Notes: generated by a model not told the origin, from the letters alone. Shown: positions 17,824 through 26,335, counted from the stretch's first letter. The stretch: 26,427 nucleotides of DNA from JANNYA01 sp031409855 (GCA_031409855.1 JANNYA010000086.1:1-26427); one strand, 5' to 3'. Numbers and translations are program-made.

Positions 17824-18822
17824 TTATGCCTGCGCATCCCGGCCGAGCGCCGCCGTCAACCGCGCCAGCCCCTCCGAAATCGACACCTTGGCGCGATAGC
17901 CTAAGTCACGTTTTGCCGCGCTGAGGTCAAACCAATGCGCGGTGCTCAGTTGCGAGACGACAAAACGGGTCAGTAAAGGTTCGCCTTGCAGTGGCAGCAC
18001 GCTATAGGTCAGCTCCATTAGTGCGCCCACGGCGTAGGCAATCGCGGTGGGAATATGCTGATTGCAGGGCGGTAAACCGGCGCAGGCGATCAATCGATTC
18101 ACGATCTGTTTTACCGGCAAGGGTTCGTCGTTGCTTAAAAAATAGGCTTTTCCAGCGCAAGCGGCACCCGGTTTTAGTCGATCCAGCGCGGCTAGATGCG
18201 CGCGTGCGGCGTTATCGATATAAATCGTATCGAGTAAATTTTCGCCGTCGCCAACGAAGCGCAGCTTACCCGCTTTCGCACGCGCGATCAGGCGCGGCAG
18301 CAGATGATTATCCCCAGGACCCCAAATCAGGTGTGGGCGCAGCGCGCAGGTGGACAGCGCCGCACTATTGGCGCGCAGCACTTCGCGTTCCGCGATGGCT
18401 TTGGTGGCGGGATAATGTGCGTGAAAATGTTCCGGTATCGGTGCGGATTCGTCGACGCCCGCCAAGTCACCCCCGGCATGCGCAACGCTGGGCGTGGAGG
18501 TATAAACCAGGCGCGTGATGCCGTGCTTTTCGCAGGCTGCCAACACGTTGCGGGTTGCCAGTACGTTCGCGGAAAAATAGCTCTCGTAACTGCCCCAATG
18601 TCCGGCTTTGGCGGCCACATGAATAACGCCGTCGCAAGTTATTGCAGCGCGTTTTGCGATTTCCGGGTCGGCTAGATCGCCCTGGAATAATTCGGCACCC
18701 AGGCTGACTAACTCGGGTGCGGCGCTGCGCTGAACCGCCACCACTTGATCGCCACGCGCCAGCAACAGGCGTGCAATCGCGCCACCTAAAAACCCGCCCG
18801 CACCCGTCACCAATACCCGCAT
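17824..18822 (-). CDS. NAD-dependent epimerase/3-beta-HSD-like reductase (OleD-like)
   Basis: 332 residues, an extended short-chain dehydrogenase. The Rossmann motif GAGGFLGG is at 7-14, VYTSTPSVAH holds the catalytic Ser/Thr, and Y137-x-x-x-K141 (HYPATK) is the active pair. Segments such as AAKAGHWGSYESY, LRPHLIWGPGD and DTIYIDNAARAH closely resemble OleD, which reduces 2-alkyl-3-ketoalkanoate in long-chain olefin synthesis in Xanthomonas-type bacteria. No oleA, oleB or oleC is in the window, so the exact substrate is open; a 3-beta-hydroxysteroid dehydrogenase-like role is the alternative. It starts three bases after the E2 stop and is surely cotranscribed with it. Confidence 0.88.
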   Translation of the reverse strand: MRVLVTGAGGFLGGAIARLLLARGDQVVAVQRSAAPELVSLGAELFQGDLADPEIAKRAAITCDGVIHVAAKAGHWGSYESYFSANVLATRNVLAACEKHGITRLVYTSTPSVAHAGGDLAGVDESAPIPEHFHAHYPATKAIAEREVLRANSAALSTCALRPHLIWGPGDNHLLPRLIARAKAGKLRFVGDGENLLDTIYIDNAARAHLAALDRLKPGAACAGKAYFLSNDEPLPVKQIVNRLIACAGLPPCNQHIPTAIAYAVGALMELTYSVLPLQGEPLLTRFVVSQLSTAHWFDLSAAKRDLGYRAKVSISEGLARLTAALGRDAQA

Positions 18823-18825
18823 AAC

Positions 18826-20100
18826 TCAGCGAGCTTTTTCTAAATCGGCGAGAAGTGCCGCTAGAAACCGTGCTGCTTCGCCACCGGTGCAGGCGCGGTG
18901 ATCAAAGGTGAGTGACAGCGGCAAAATGCGCTGCGCCGCAATTGCGCCCAAGACAGGAATGGCGGCGATGCGGGCACGGCCAGCGGCCAAAATGGCGACG
19001 CAGGGTGGTGCCACAATCGGAGTTGCGTAGCGGCCGGCATAGACGCCAAAATTGCTCAACATTAAGGTGTAGCCGGAAAGCTCGGCGGCGGATAGTGCGC
19101 GTGCCAATACTTGCACGCGCAAACGGCTGACTTCGGCGCGTACGGCGGCGGTATCGCGCAGCTGCGCATCGCGTAAATTCGCGACAAATAAGCCTTCTTC
19201 GCTATCAATTGCAATGCCAATGTGCACGCTCTTGTGCAGCGTGCGCGTGGCGTTAGCGCCGTCAAACCAGGCGTTCAGGGCAGGCTCGGCGCGCGCCGCT
19301 GCCACCAGCGCGCGTACTAGGCGCGCGGTTAAATCTTGGTCTGCCTGCCACGCTTGAATATTTGCGTCCTCCATCAACGTCGTGGGCACTACCTGCGTAT
19401 GCGCCTGTGCCATGGCACGCGCCATCGTGCGGCGCATGCCGCGCAGTGTTTCAGCGGTGTCGAGTTGCGCTAGTGCTGCCGGCACTTTATTGACCTGATT
19501 CGCACTAGCGGCGGGCAATTCACCCAAACTGCCAGGCGAAATTATTGCCTCTGCGGCGCGTTTGACGTCCGCCATCGTGATGATGCCGTGCTCGCCACTG
19601 GGCTTTATCCGCGCCAAATCCACACCGAGTTTTTTCGCCATGGCGCGTACCGCTGGCACCGCTTTCACGCCACCGGAGTTAAGCGTGGCTTCTTGCTGCA
19701 CGTGCGAACCAATCGCGACCGCGCCGACGACGCTGCCGGCGTCATCCGCCGCATCGTCTGCCGCCAGATCGTCTGCCGGTGCAGGCGCATCGGGCATTGC
19801 TGGCGCAGCACCGTGCGTATGGCCGGTCGCGTGCCCTTCGGCGCGCTGCGGGCCATCGTCGAGCGCAAATTCCGCGAGCGGGTGCCCGGTTTCAATCACA
19901 TCGCCGGCGTTGCCAAAAATTTTGATCAAGATGCCGCTGCAGGGCGCAGGTAGGTCAACCACGGCTTTTGCAGTTTCCATACTGACCAGCGGGCCATCCA
20001 AGCTCACCTTGGTGCCGACGGCAACCGCCCAGGCAACGATTTCAGCATCGGGCAAGCCTTCACCCAAATCGGGCAGGCGAAATATTTTGTGCTCGGCCAT
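18826..20100 (-). CDS. 2-oxo acid dehydrogenase E2 (lipoyl acyltransferase)
   Basis: 424 residues from the ATG at 20100, which has AGGAG six bases upstream; ATG 20115 adds only five residues. Residues 1-80 are a lipoyl domain with the lipoylated lysine K45 in METAKAV. A flexible Ala/Asp/Pro-rich linker follows, then the E3-binding domain (AVRAMAKKLGVDLARIKPSG...GIITMADV), and a catalytic domain. In the catalytic motif H-x-x-x-D-G the Asp is replaced by Thr (FDHRACTGGEAARFL); I recall the same change in a subgroup of these enzymes. The E2 core passes the acyl group from lipoyl to CoA in pyruvate or branched-chain dehydrogenase complexes. E1 and E3 genes are not adjacent, as the upstream gene is divergent, so the partner complex cannot be named. 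Confidence 0.9.
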   Translation of the reverse strand: MAEHKIFRLPDLGEGLPDAEIVAWAVAVGTKVSLDGPLVSMETAKAVVDLPAPCSGILIKIFGNAGDVIETGHPLAEFALDDGPQRAEGHATGHTHGAAPAMPDAPAPADDLAADDAADDAGSVVGAVAIGSHVQQEATLNSGGVKAVPAVRAMAKKLGVDLARIKPSGEHGIITMADVKRAAEAIISPGSLGELPAASANQVNKVPAALAQLDTAETLRGMRRTMARAMAQAHTQVVPTTLMEDANIQAWQADQDLTARLVRALVAAARAEPALNAWFDGANATRTLHKSVHIGIAIDSEEGLFVANLRDAQLRDTAAVRAEVSRLRVQVLARALSAAELSGYTLMLSNFGVYAGRYATPIVAPPCVAILAAGRARIAAIPVLGAIAAQRILPLSLTFDHRACTGGEAARFLAALLADLEKAR

Positions 20101-20234
20101 GGCTTGCTCCTGCATGAATCAATTTGATTTCGAGGCGGCGTAAGCAAAACGCCACACAAATTTGAAAGCGTGGATGTTGGCACCAACACCGGCGTTGCGG
20201 TTAACCTCCGCCATCTATTTTTTATATCACGGCC

Positions 20235-21995
20235 ATGACATCTACTCGTCCAGAGCTTTTTGCCGCGTTACCGGGCACGGCAATCCAAATTTCCGACACA
20301 GAAACGCTGTTTATGGCGCAAATTTATGGCAGCGACCATGCGTCTGGCAGCGTGGATAACCGCCATGTTATGACGCTGGATGTGCACGCCGCCTTTGTTG
20401 AATGCGCGCCCTTTGCCACGCTAGCCGAGCATGCACAGTATTTAAGTGAGCGTTTTCCAAGCTTGGCGATGGCGAATATTGAACGGGTGCTCAGCAATCT
20501 GTGTCAGCGTGGCTTGATGCAAAGCGAAAGCGCCTTGCGCGCGCGCTTGAGCGATGCCCCAGCGCCGGCGCATGCACCGCTTTCTGGCTTGGCAATTATT
20601 AGCGCTGGGCACCCGGCGTCGCTGGAAGCGCTGCTGGCAAGCGCGAATGAAACCGCCCCCGTGCGGGATCGCAGTTTCGCATTATTTGATTTGTCGGAAG
20701 CGGCTGAGCATCGCGCGCGCAAAGTCGAGTTAATGGCAGAGTTTGGCCGACGTACCGGGCAGCGGGTGATTTTGTTGGATCAAAAGCGCGAGCGTTGGTT
20801 GGCGGATCGCATTCAACAAATGCCAGAGCACGCCGCTGGCTTAAACTTGCTGTTCGGCAAGGCCGCGAGCGCGCGTGCACGGGCACTCAACACCATCGCA
20901 GTGAGTTACGTCGGTGAACGCGTACTCATCGTAGATGACACCGCGCGCTTGCGCACCTATGAACCTGATCTTGCGCGCACGCCGGAAGGCGGTGTGATCC
21001 ATCTGGCGCAAGCACCGCAGCGGCGCGCGCAAATATTTGCCAGCACCGAGGCGGCTTTTGCTAGTGTCCAGCGTGGTCCTAATTTATGGCAACTAGCCGA
21101 GAATGTGCTCGGCAAGAGCATGCGCCAGTTGCTCAGTAGCACCGACTTCACTGGCCGAAATTTGGATGAATTTGACGGCTACGAGCATGCACGGGTAGCG
21201 CGCATGGGCTTGGGTGTGTTGGGCAGCAGCGATACTACCCATAGTTTTTGGGGCTTTACCCTGGATACCGCAGGCCAAGCCGCACTGAAAACGCGTGATG
21301 AAGTGCAGTTCGCGCTCGCGGGTGACGCAGTGTTACTTTGCCCGAACCACGCAACTCTTGCCCCAGCGATAGGCATCGCAGCGAGTGCGTTGGATCTAAG
21401 CGGTGCGCACGGCTTTGCTTTTGGTGACATGGATGGCGCCGACCGCACGCTCGCCGCGCTCAGCCGATTCTGCGACCCAGGTGCGATGGAGCTGAGTTTG
21501 GCGATCGCTCTGGAACGTCGCGGCTCGCCACAGCCGCGCAGCAGCGTTAACCGCGAGGCATTGCAAATTGGCGCAGCGCGCTTCCTGGCGGATCAAGTCA
21601 ATCAGTGGCAAACACTGTGTTTTGCTGCTGAGCCTGCCGCGCGCTGGCGTTGGCTGGCAATTCAGTGCTTGGATTTGGCGGAGGCATCAGCAAGTGATCG
21701 CGAGGCCATTTTGCAGCGCTACAGCACGGCCAAACGCGCGGAGCTATTGAGTGAGTTGCAGCAGCTTTTAGTCGCAGCCGGTACCAGCCCGAGCGAAGCT
21801 TGGCGGCACGAATTACTGGGCGTTATTCAGGCGCAGGCCGATGGCATGATGCAGTCAAATGCGCCGAATTTGTCAGGGTTTGCGCGCGAACTGAGTGCGG
21901 GCGATGGACTGTCGCAACAGCTGCGGCAATTGGCGTCGGCGGCACTGGCGTGGGGCGCGCTTTGGGAAAATGCGCGCGCGTGTCGTTTAAGCTAA
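20235..21995 (+). CDS. Unrecognised 586-residue cytoplasmic protein
   Basis: No signal peptide or membrane segment. Residues about 15-105 look like a small helical or winged-helix module (AFVECAPFATLAEHAQYLSE, then NIERVLSNLCQRGLMQSE), of the sort seen in PqqD-like domains. Residues about 120-400 have alternating hydrophobic strands; a segment ALNTIAVSYVGERVLIVDDT (DD at 234-235) resembles the nucleotide-sugar/metal strand of GT-A glycosyltransferase-like folds. LGSSDTTHSFWGFTLD at about 330-345 and FAFGDMDGADRTL near 395-407 look like further conserved blocks. The C-terminal ~130 residues are helical. The gene lies ten bases before ychJ. A glycosyltransferase-like or peptide-modification role is a guess; I do not recognise the family with confidence. 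Confidence 0.85.
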   Translation: MTSTRPELFAALPGTAIQISDTETLFMAQIYGSDHASGSVDNRHVMTLDVHAAFVECAPFATLAEHAQYLSERFPSLAMANIERVLSNLCQRGLMQSESALRARLSDAPAPAHAPLSGLAIISAGHPASLEALLASANETAPVRDRSFALFDLSEAAEHRARKVELMAEFGRRTGQRVILLDQKRERWLADRIQQMPEHAAGLNLLFGKAASARARALNTIAVSYVGERVLIVDDTARLRTYEPDLARTPEGGVIHLAQAPQRRAQIFASTEAAFASVQRGPNLWQLAENVLGKSMRQLLSSTDFTGRNLDEFDGYEHARVARMGLGVLGSSDTTHSFWGFTLDTAGQAALKTRDEVQFALAGDAVLLCPNHATLAPAIGIAASALDLSGAHGFAFGDMDGADRTLAALSRFCDPGAMELSLAIALERRGSPQPRSSVNREALQIGAARFLADQVNQWQTLCFAAEPAARWRWLAIQCLDLAEASASDREAILQRYSTAKRAELLSELQQLLVAAGTSPSEAWRHELLGVIQAQADGMMQSNAPNLSGFARELSAGDGLSQQLRQLASAALAWGALWENARACRLS

Positions 21996-22005
21996 CAGGC
22001 CGCTG

Positions 22006-22404
22006 ATGAAACAAAAGCAGGATTTGCAGCCGATTTCTGCCATCTGCCCCTGTGGCGGTGGCGGTGGCGATTACAGCCAATGCTGCGAGCCTTTGCACCA
22101 AGGCGCAGTTGCAGCGACACCCGAAGCGTTGATGCGATCCCGCTACAGCGCTTACGTCAAAAATCTGGAGCAATACTTGCGGGAAAGTTGGCACCCAAGC
22201 ACCTGCCCAGAGGATATTCAACTAGATCCTGATTGCGTTTGGCTGGGGCTTGAGGTCAAAAGCACCAGCGTCAGCAGCGATCAAAACACTGGAATGGTGC
22301 AATTTGTCGCGCGCTATCGGATTAAGGGTGCCAGTGCTGTGCGCATAACCGAAAACAGCGAATTCGTTCGCTTTGATAGTCGTTGGGTCTATTTGCGCGG
22401 CTAG
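22006..22404 (+). CDS. ychJ: YchJ-family SEC-C motif protein
   Basis: 132 residues. The N-terminal zinc-binding SEC-C motif (ICPCGGGGGDYSQCCEPLH) is followed by the family core: TPEALMRSRYSAYVKNLEQYLRESW, then WLGLEVKSTSV and a final GASAVRITENSEFVRFDSRWVYLRG. YchJ proteins are small NTF2-like cytoplasmic proteins with a zinc motif and no settled function. The length is slightly below E. coli YchJ because a second C-terminal SEC-C motif is missing. The start ATG lies ten bases after the preceding gene, which suggests one transcript. Confidence 0.93.
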   Translation: MKQKQDLQPISAICPCGGGGGDYSQCCEPLHQGAVAATPEALMRSRYSAYVKNLEQYLRESWHPSTCPEDIQLDPDCVWLGLEVKSTSVSSDQNTGMVQFVARYRIKGASAVRITENSEFVRFDSRWVYLRG

Positions 22405-22433
22405 CTCGCGGCGCTAAACACTCTGCAATGCGG

Positions 22434-22451
22434 AAAAGGCTGTTTTGAGCC
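22434..22451 (-). terminator. Possible terminator of the tRNA-Val transcript
   Basis: On the minus strand GGCT-CAAAAC-AGCC is followed by TTTT, about 34 bases past the CCA end of the tRNA. The stem is short, so support is modest. Confidence 0.4.
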
Positions 22452-22484
22452 CAAAAACGCATTGTGTATAACAGAAAACTTAGT

Positions 22485-22559
22485 TGGTGGGCACAACAGG
22501 GATCGAACCTGTGACCCCTACCATGTCAAGGTAGTGCTCTACCGCTGAGCTATGCGCCC
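22485..22559 (-). tRNA. tRNA-Val (anticodon GAC)
   Basis: 75 bases with encoded CCA. The acceptor stem GGGCGCA pairs with TGTGCCC (one G-U), the D arm is GCTC-AGCGGTA-GAGC, and the anticodon arm is CTACC-TTGACAT-GGTAG with anticodon GAC, reading GUC and GUU valine codons. The variable loop is GGGTC and the T arm is ACAGG-TTCGATC-CCTGT. All parts of the cloverleaf are intact. It stands alone between ychJ and exbB, and no integrase or attachment-site duplication is seen beside it. Confidence 0.97.
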
Positions 22560-22630
22560 CAACTGAGCCGTGAACATTAACAGCGCGTTTGTGTTTCCAC
22601 AAGTTCTAGCAAGCAAACTAGTAAATTCGC

Positions 22631-22660
22631 TTCAGCTTTGTTGTGCTTAGCGGCTATGAT
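22631..22660 (+). promoter_or_regulatory. Possible sigma-70 promoter for exbB-exbD
   Basis: TATGAT at 22655-22660 is a good -10 hexamer, with a weak TTCAGC 18 bases upstream as -35. It lies 32 bases before the GTG start of exbB. Confidence 0.3.
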
Positions 22661-22692
22661 CCGGCCTCTTTTATAACTATCGGGCCTCAATC

Positions 22693-23349
22693 GTGTGGGA
22701 AATTTTACGCGCAGGCGGTTTAATTATGATTCCGCTCAGTTTAATGAGCGTGCTCAGCATCGCCATCATCGCTGAGCGGTTTTGGGCCTTGCGTCGCGCG
22801 GCTATTTTGCCGCCCGCGCTCGGCCCGCAAGTGCGCCAGTATGCGAAAACGCATCGCCTTGAAGCCGCTCAGCTGCAAGAGTTGCAAGAAAATTCGCCCT
22901 TGGGCGCGGTGTTGGCGACGGTACTTGCGAACCGCAGTCGATCACGCGACGTCATTCGTCAGAAAGTGGAAGATGCGGGGCGTCAAGCGGTGCACGAAAT
23001 GCATCGCTTTTTAAACTCCTTGGGCACCATCGCGATCATCTCGCCACTGATGGGGCTTTTGGGCACGGTGTTCGGCCTGATCAAAATGTTCATGGTCATC
23101 ACCAGCGTCGGCATTGGCGACGCGAATCGTTTGGCCGGTGGTATCGGTGAAGCGCTTATCGCAACCGCGTCTGGTTTGGTTGTCGCCATTATCGCGTACG
23201 TATTTCACCGGTTTCTGCGCGGCAAGGTGCAAAATTTGGCGATTGAGCTAGAGCGCGAAGCCAGCGATTTGATTGACGCGCTGGAAGCGCCAGCACCCAA
23301 TCCGGCGCCAGCGACTGCCACCGCTCGACCTGCGCTAGCGACGCGCTGA
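22693..23349 (+). CDS. exbB: ExbB/TolQ/MotA-family proton channel protein
   Basis: 218 residues, GTG start at 22693. Three membrane segments are visible: LIMIPLSLMSVLSIAIIAE near the N-terminus, then after a cytoplasmic loop AIISPLMGLLGTVFGLIKMF and ALIATASGLVVAIIAYVFHRF. The SPLMGLLGTVFG and GGIGEALIATASGLVVAI blocks are the signature of the MotA/TolQ/ExbB family. With ExbD it uses the proton motive force to energise TonB-dependent outer-membrane transport, or a related task. The last ~25 residues are a Pro/Ala-rich tail. The exbD gene starts three bases later. No tonB is in the window, so the partner is inferred. Confidence 0.92.
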   Translation: MWEILRAGGLIMIPLSLMSVLSIAIIAERFWALRRAAILPPALGPQVRQYAKTHRLEAAQLQELQENSPLGAVLATVLANRSRSRDVIRQKVEDAGRQAVHEMHRFLNSLGTIAIISPLMGLLGTVFGLIKMFMVITSVGIGDANRLAGGIGEALIATASGLVVAIIAYVFHRFLRGKVQNLAIELEREASDLIDALEAPAPNPAPATATARPALATR

Positions 23350-23352
23350 GCG

Positions 23353-23781
23353 ATGAAATTCACTGACGACACGTCACTCGACGAGCCAGAGATCAACGTT
23401 ATATCGCTGATTGATGTGATTTTAGTGCTGCTGATTTTCTTTATGGCGACTGCGACGTTTGAACAGCAGTCACGCTTAAAAGTCAATTTGCCGCAAGCAT
23501 CCAATGCCAGCACAGAAAAGGATAAAGGTGAAAGTTTACTGGTGCAGATCAATGCCGAGGGGCGTTTTTTTGTCGGCAATAGCGAAGTCGTTAACGAACG
23601 CTTAGAAACTTTGAAGGCCGCAATTGTCGCCACGGCGGGCGAAAAGCGCGATCAACGCGTGGTGCTGCGCGCTGATGGCCGCACACCGCACCAGAGCGTG
23701 ATCACCGCGATGGACGCATTAAGTCAGCTGGGCTTCGTGAATCTTTCTATTGCAACAATTCGGCGCGAGGAAAAAAAATAG
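23353..23781 (+). CDS. exbD: ExbD/TolR-family biopolymer transport protein
   Basis: 142 residues with one membrane helix after a short acidic N-terminus: EINVISLIDVILVLLIFFMA. The Asp in LIDVILVLLIFF is the conserved proton-carrying residue of the family. The periplasmic domain (LLVQINAEGRFFVGN, VVLRADGRTPHQSVITAMDAL, LGFVNLSIATI) has the ExbD/TolR fold pattern. It follows exbB after three bases, in the same transcript. The stop codon forms part of a terminator hairpin. Confidence 0.94.
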   Translation: MKFTDDTSLDEPEINVISLIDVILVLLIFFMATATFEQQSRLKVNLPQASNASTEKDKGESLLVQINAEGRFFVGNSEVVNERLETLKAAIVATAGEKRDQRVVLRADGRTPHQSVITAMDALSQLGFVNLSIATIRREEKK

Positions 23782-23802
23782 CGTGTTGATTACAACGCGC
23801 TA
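23771..23802 (-). terminator. Terminator between exbD and the convergent lipoprotein gene
   Basis: TAGCGTGTTG and CAACGCGCTA form a 10-bp stem with one G-U around ATTA (23779-23802). On the minus strand it is followed by eight T (A8 at 23771-23778), ideal for ending the lipoprotein transcript. On the plus strand the hairpin contains the exbD stop codon but has few T after it. Confidence 0.8.
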
Positions 23803-23847
23803 TTAGGCAAGGTTAACCCGACCACCGATGTGGGTCAGCAGTGCTAA

Positions 23848-24786
23848 TTAACCGCCGGTTGTACCTTCTTTATTTTCACCCATAGCCGACTCGGTGACTT
23901 TGTTCAGCGCATCAATGCTGTCTTTGCTGTACCAGCGGCCATCTGATTTGACCATCTGAGTTTCTGAACTCATAGGCTGGCCCAGAAAGGTCATGCTGGT
24001 TCTTACCACGGCAGTATCCCCTGACATGCTGACTTGCTCAGCTTTGAGTGAGGTGAACATTTCGTCCATATTCAAATCATACGCATTGAACGCGCGTTTC
24101 ATCGAACCAAATAGCACGCCGCCTTTGCCAAGCATTTGATCAAATGACAGTGCTTGTAATTGATCCAAAGTTGTAACCTTGGTCGAACGCACGCCGGTGG
24201 CCAGTTCGGTGAGGGCTTTACGTAGACGATTGGGGTCAGTGAAATCGGTCTTCATCGCCCACGATTGTAGGGCCCCTACCATTTCGGTCGCTTGTTTCTT
24301 CTGTGCTTGCGAAAGGTCGGCATTTGCAGAAATCGACTGTTGTGCGATACCGATACCCATCGGAATATACATCGCCATTTGTGGCTTGAGCGCTGCCATT
24401 TCAGGTTCGGCGATTGCCATCAGTTCATCAATGGCACCGGGTGCAATCAACTTGGCAATACCGTCGGCAAATTCCTTGCGGTCACTTTCGGTAATGGGCT
24501 CTTTGCGCTTAGTTTCCCAAGATTCGACCATTTTTTTCATTTGCGCGGCAGGCATCGCTAAGCTAATCATGCCTTTCAGGTCATTGATTTTTGCTAAGTG
24601 CGCCAATTCCATGCTGACCTGGGCTGGGCCCATGCTGCTAGTGGACACGGCGGCGGCGACTTGCGCAACTTTCGGGGCTGCAATTGAGCCGGTGGCTTTT
24701 GCGGTTGCGGCTGGCTCATCGCCACACGCGCCCAGGTTGAGCGCTAAGACTACGCCTAAAGCCAGGGAAAGTTTGTTTTTTAACAT
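23848..24786 (-). CDS. Unrecognised lipoprotein
   Basis: 312 residues with a lipoprotein signal (LNLGAC, C21), so anchored to a membrane facing the periplasm. An Ala-rich linker of about 30 residues follows, then a mainly helical domain (AHLAKINDLKGMISLAMPAA, EFADGIAKLIAPGAIDELMA) and a C-terminal strand-rich part (VSMSGDTAVVRTSMTFLGQPMSSETQMVKS, RWYSKDSIDAL). The ending resembles stress-response or NTF2-like lipoprotein domains that sense or bind small ligands, but I cannot name a family. It is convergent with exbD and divergent from the acyl-CoA dehydrogenase gene. Confidence 0.85.
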   Translation of the reverse strand: MLKNKLSLALGVVLALNLGACGDEPAATAKATGSIAAPKVAQVAAAVSTSSMGPAQVSMELAHLAKINDLKGMISLAMPAAQMKKMVESWETKRKEPITESDRKEFADGIAKLIAPGAIDELMAIAEPEMAALKPQMAMYIPMGIGIAQQSISANADLSQAQKKQATEMVGALQSWAMKTDFTDPNRLRKALTELATGVRSTKVTTLDQLQALSFDQMLGKGGVLFGSMKRAFNAYDLNMDEMFTSLKAEQVSMSGDTAVVRTSMTFLGQPMSSETQMVKSDGRWYSKDSIDALNKVTESAMGENKEGTTGG

Positions 24787-25006
24787 AGCGAAATCCTTTG
24801 TGAGTGGTGCGTTGAGTACACTCAGTGACTCTAGGCCAGCGATTCTTGCCCTGCAAGCGCAAGAACTTGGGCGTTAGCTTACTTGTACCGGCCCGATTCA
24901 GTGTTAGACAACATTCTGATAAAAAGCGTATGTGGGCTATTCTTAAAACTGCATCCTGTTTCGCCCGCAATCCACCTGCTTCATCCACCCCTCCGAGCTT
25001 GCCCAA

Positions 25007-26197
25007 ATGCTTTTTCCCCAATCTGAGCGCGCAGCCGAACTGTATGCGCAAGTCGCTGCATTTATGGCCCAGCACGTACTTCCTGCCGAGGCCGAACTCG
25101 CCGCATTCATCCAAGCGCCGAATCCCCGCTGGGCGGTTGCGCCCCTGATGGAGTCGTTAAAAACCCGGGCCAAAGCGGCGGGCTTGTGGAATCTTTTTTT
25201 AGGCTCCGCGTCTGGCTTAAGCAATCTGGACTATGCACCGATGGCGGAACTTATGGGCCATAGCCTATTTGGGCCGGAAGCATTTAATTGCGCCGCGCCC
25301 GACACTGGCAATATGGAAGTACTGCACTTATTCGGCACGGATGCGCAAAAAGAGCAGTGGTTAGAGCCTTTGCTGGCAGGCGATATTCGCTCTGCATTTG
25401 CAATGACTGAACCGGATGTTGCTTCCTCAGACGCCACGAATATTGCCCTGACTATGCAGCCTGAAGGTGATAATTATCGCGTCAGCGGTAAAAAGTGGTG
25501 GACCAGCGGCGCCCTTGATCCGCGCTGTAAAATCATGATTGTGATGGGGCAAACCAACCCGGAAGCGCATGCACACCAGCGGCAATCGATGCTGCTCGTG
25601 CCGATGGACACTCCCGGTGTACGCATTGTTCGGCCACTGACGGTGTTTGGCTTTGATGACGCGCCGCACGGGCATGCCGAAGTACATTTCAATGACGTTG
25701 TTGTGCCCAAAACCAACTTGCTGCTGGGTGAAGGCCGAGGCTTCGAAATTGCGCAGGCCCGGCTTGGGCCGGGCCGCATCCACCATTGCATGCGTTTGAT
25801 TGGCTTGGCGGAGCGTGCGCTGGCATTGGCGGTGCGCCGCGCCCGCAGCCGCATCGCGTTTGGCAAACCGCTATCTGTGCTTGGCATGGCGCAAGAAGCG
25901 ATTGCGCGTTCCCGCTGCGAAATTGATCAAGCGCGTTTGTTGACCTTGCACGCCGCAGCGATGATCGATGCGGGCGGCGCAAAGCTGGCGAAAAAGGAAA
26001 TTGCAATGATTAAAATTGTCGCGCCCTCGATGGCTTGCAAGGTGATTGATCGTGCGATTCAAATTCATGGGGGCATGGGCGTTAGCCAAGACACCTTCTT
26101 AGCGCACGCCTACGCCGCCGCACGCTCATTGCGTTTGGCGGACGGCCCGGATGAGGTGCATTTGGTTAGTTTGGCGAAAGCCGAATTGGGAGCCTAG
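25007..26197 (+). CDS. Acyl-CoA dehydrogenase (ACAD10/11-like)
   Basis: 396 residues, the normal family length. The N-terminal helical domain begins MLFPQSERAAELYAQVAAFM and continues with HVLPAEAEL. The middle flavin-binding segment has FAMTEPDVASSDATNI and KKWWTSGALDPRCKIMIVMG. The C-terminal domain shows GPGRIHHCMRLIGLAERAL, SRIAFGKPL, QIHGGMGVSQDTFLAH and LADGPDEVHL, the latter characteristic of the ACAD10/11-like branch. It oxidises acyl-CoA to enoyl-CoA with FAD and electron-transfer flavoprotein, in fatty acid or branched acid breakdown; the chain preference is not readable. No strong ribosome site precedes the ATG at 25007, but the N-terminus fits the family. A clear terminator follows. 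Confidence 0.93.
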   Translation: MLFPQSERAAELYAQVAAFMAQHVLPAEAELAAFIQAPNPRWAVAPLMESLKTRAKAAGLWNLFLGSASGLSNLDYAPMAELMGHSLFGPEAFNCAAPDTGNMEVLHLFGTDAQKEQWLEPLLAGDIRSAFAMTEPDVASSDATNIALTMQPEGDNYRVSGKKWWTSGALDPRCKIMIVMGQTNPEAHAHQRQSMLLVPMDTPGVRIVRPLTVFGFDDAPHGHAEVHFNDVVVPKTNLLLGEGRGFEIAQARLGPGRIHHCMRLIGLAERALALAVRRARSRIAFGKPLSVLGMAQEAIARSRCEIDQARLLTLHAAAMIDAGGAKLAKKEIAMIKIVAPSMACKVIDRAIQIHGGMGVSQDTFLAHAYAAARSLRLADGPDEVHLVSLAKAELGA

Positions 26198-26238
26198 ATT
26201 TATTTCGCTTCGGCAAAACGAACTACCAGCGACTGAGT

Positions 26239-26263
26239 GGCAACTTTTTGTTGCCCGTTTTTT
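26239..26263 (+). terminator. Rho-independent terminator of the acyl-CoA dehydrogenase gene
   Basis: GGCAAC and GTTGCC form a stem around five T, followed by CGTTTTTT. It lies 41 bases after the stop codon. Confidence 0.85.
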
Positions 26264-26335
26264 GTGGCTTAAAAGCGATTTTGCCACCAGCCTTCGGTAT
26301 GCTCAGACAACCTTTGGAATTTTTGGCTGACCAGA

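Noticed and set aside
22485..22559. tRNA-Val as an integration site
   Set aside because: No integrase and no repeat of the tRNA 3' end is seen in the flanks.
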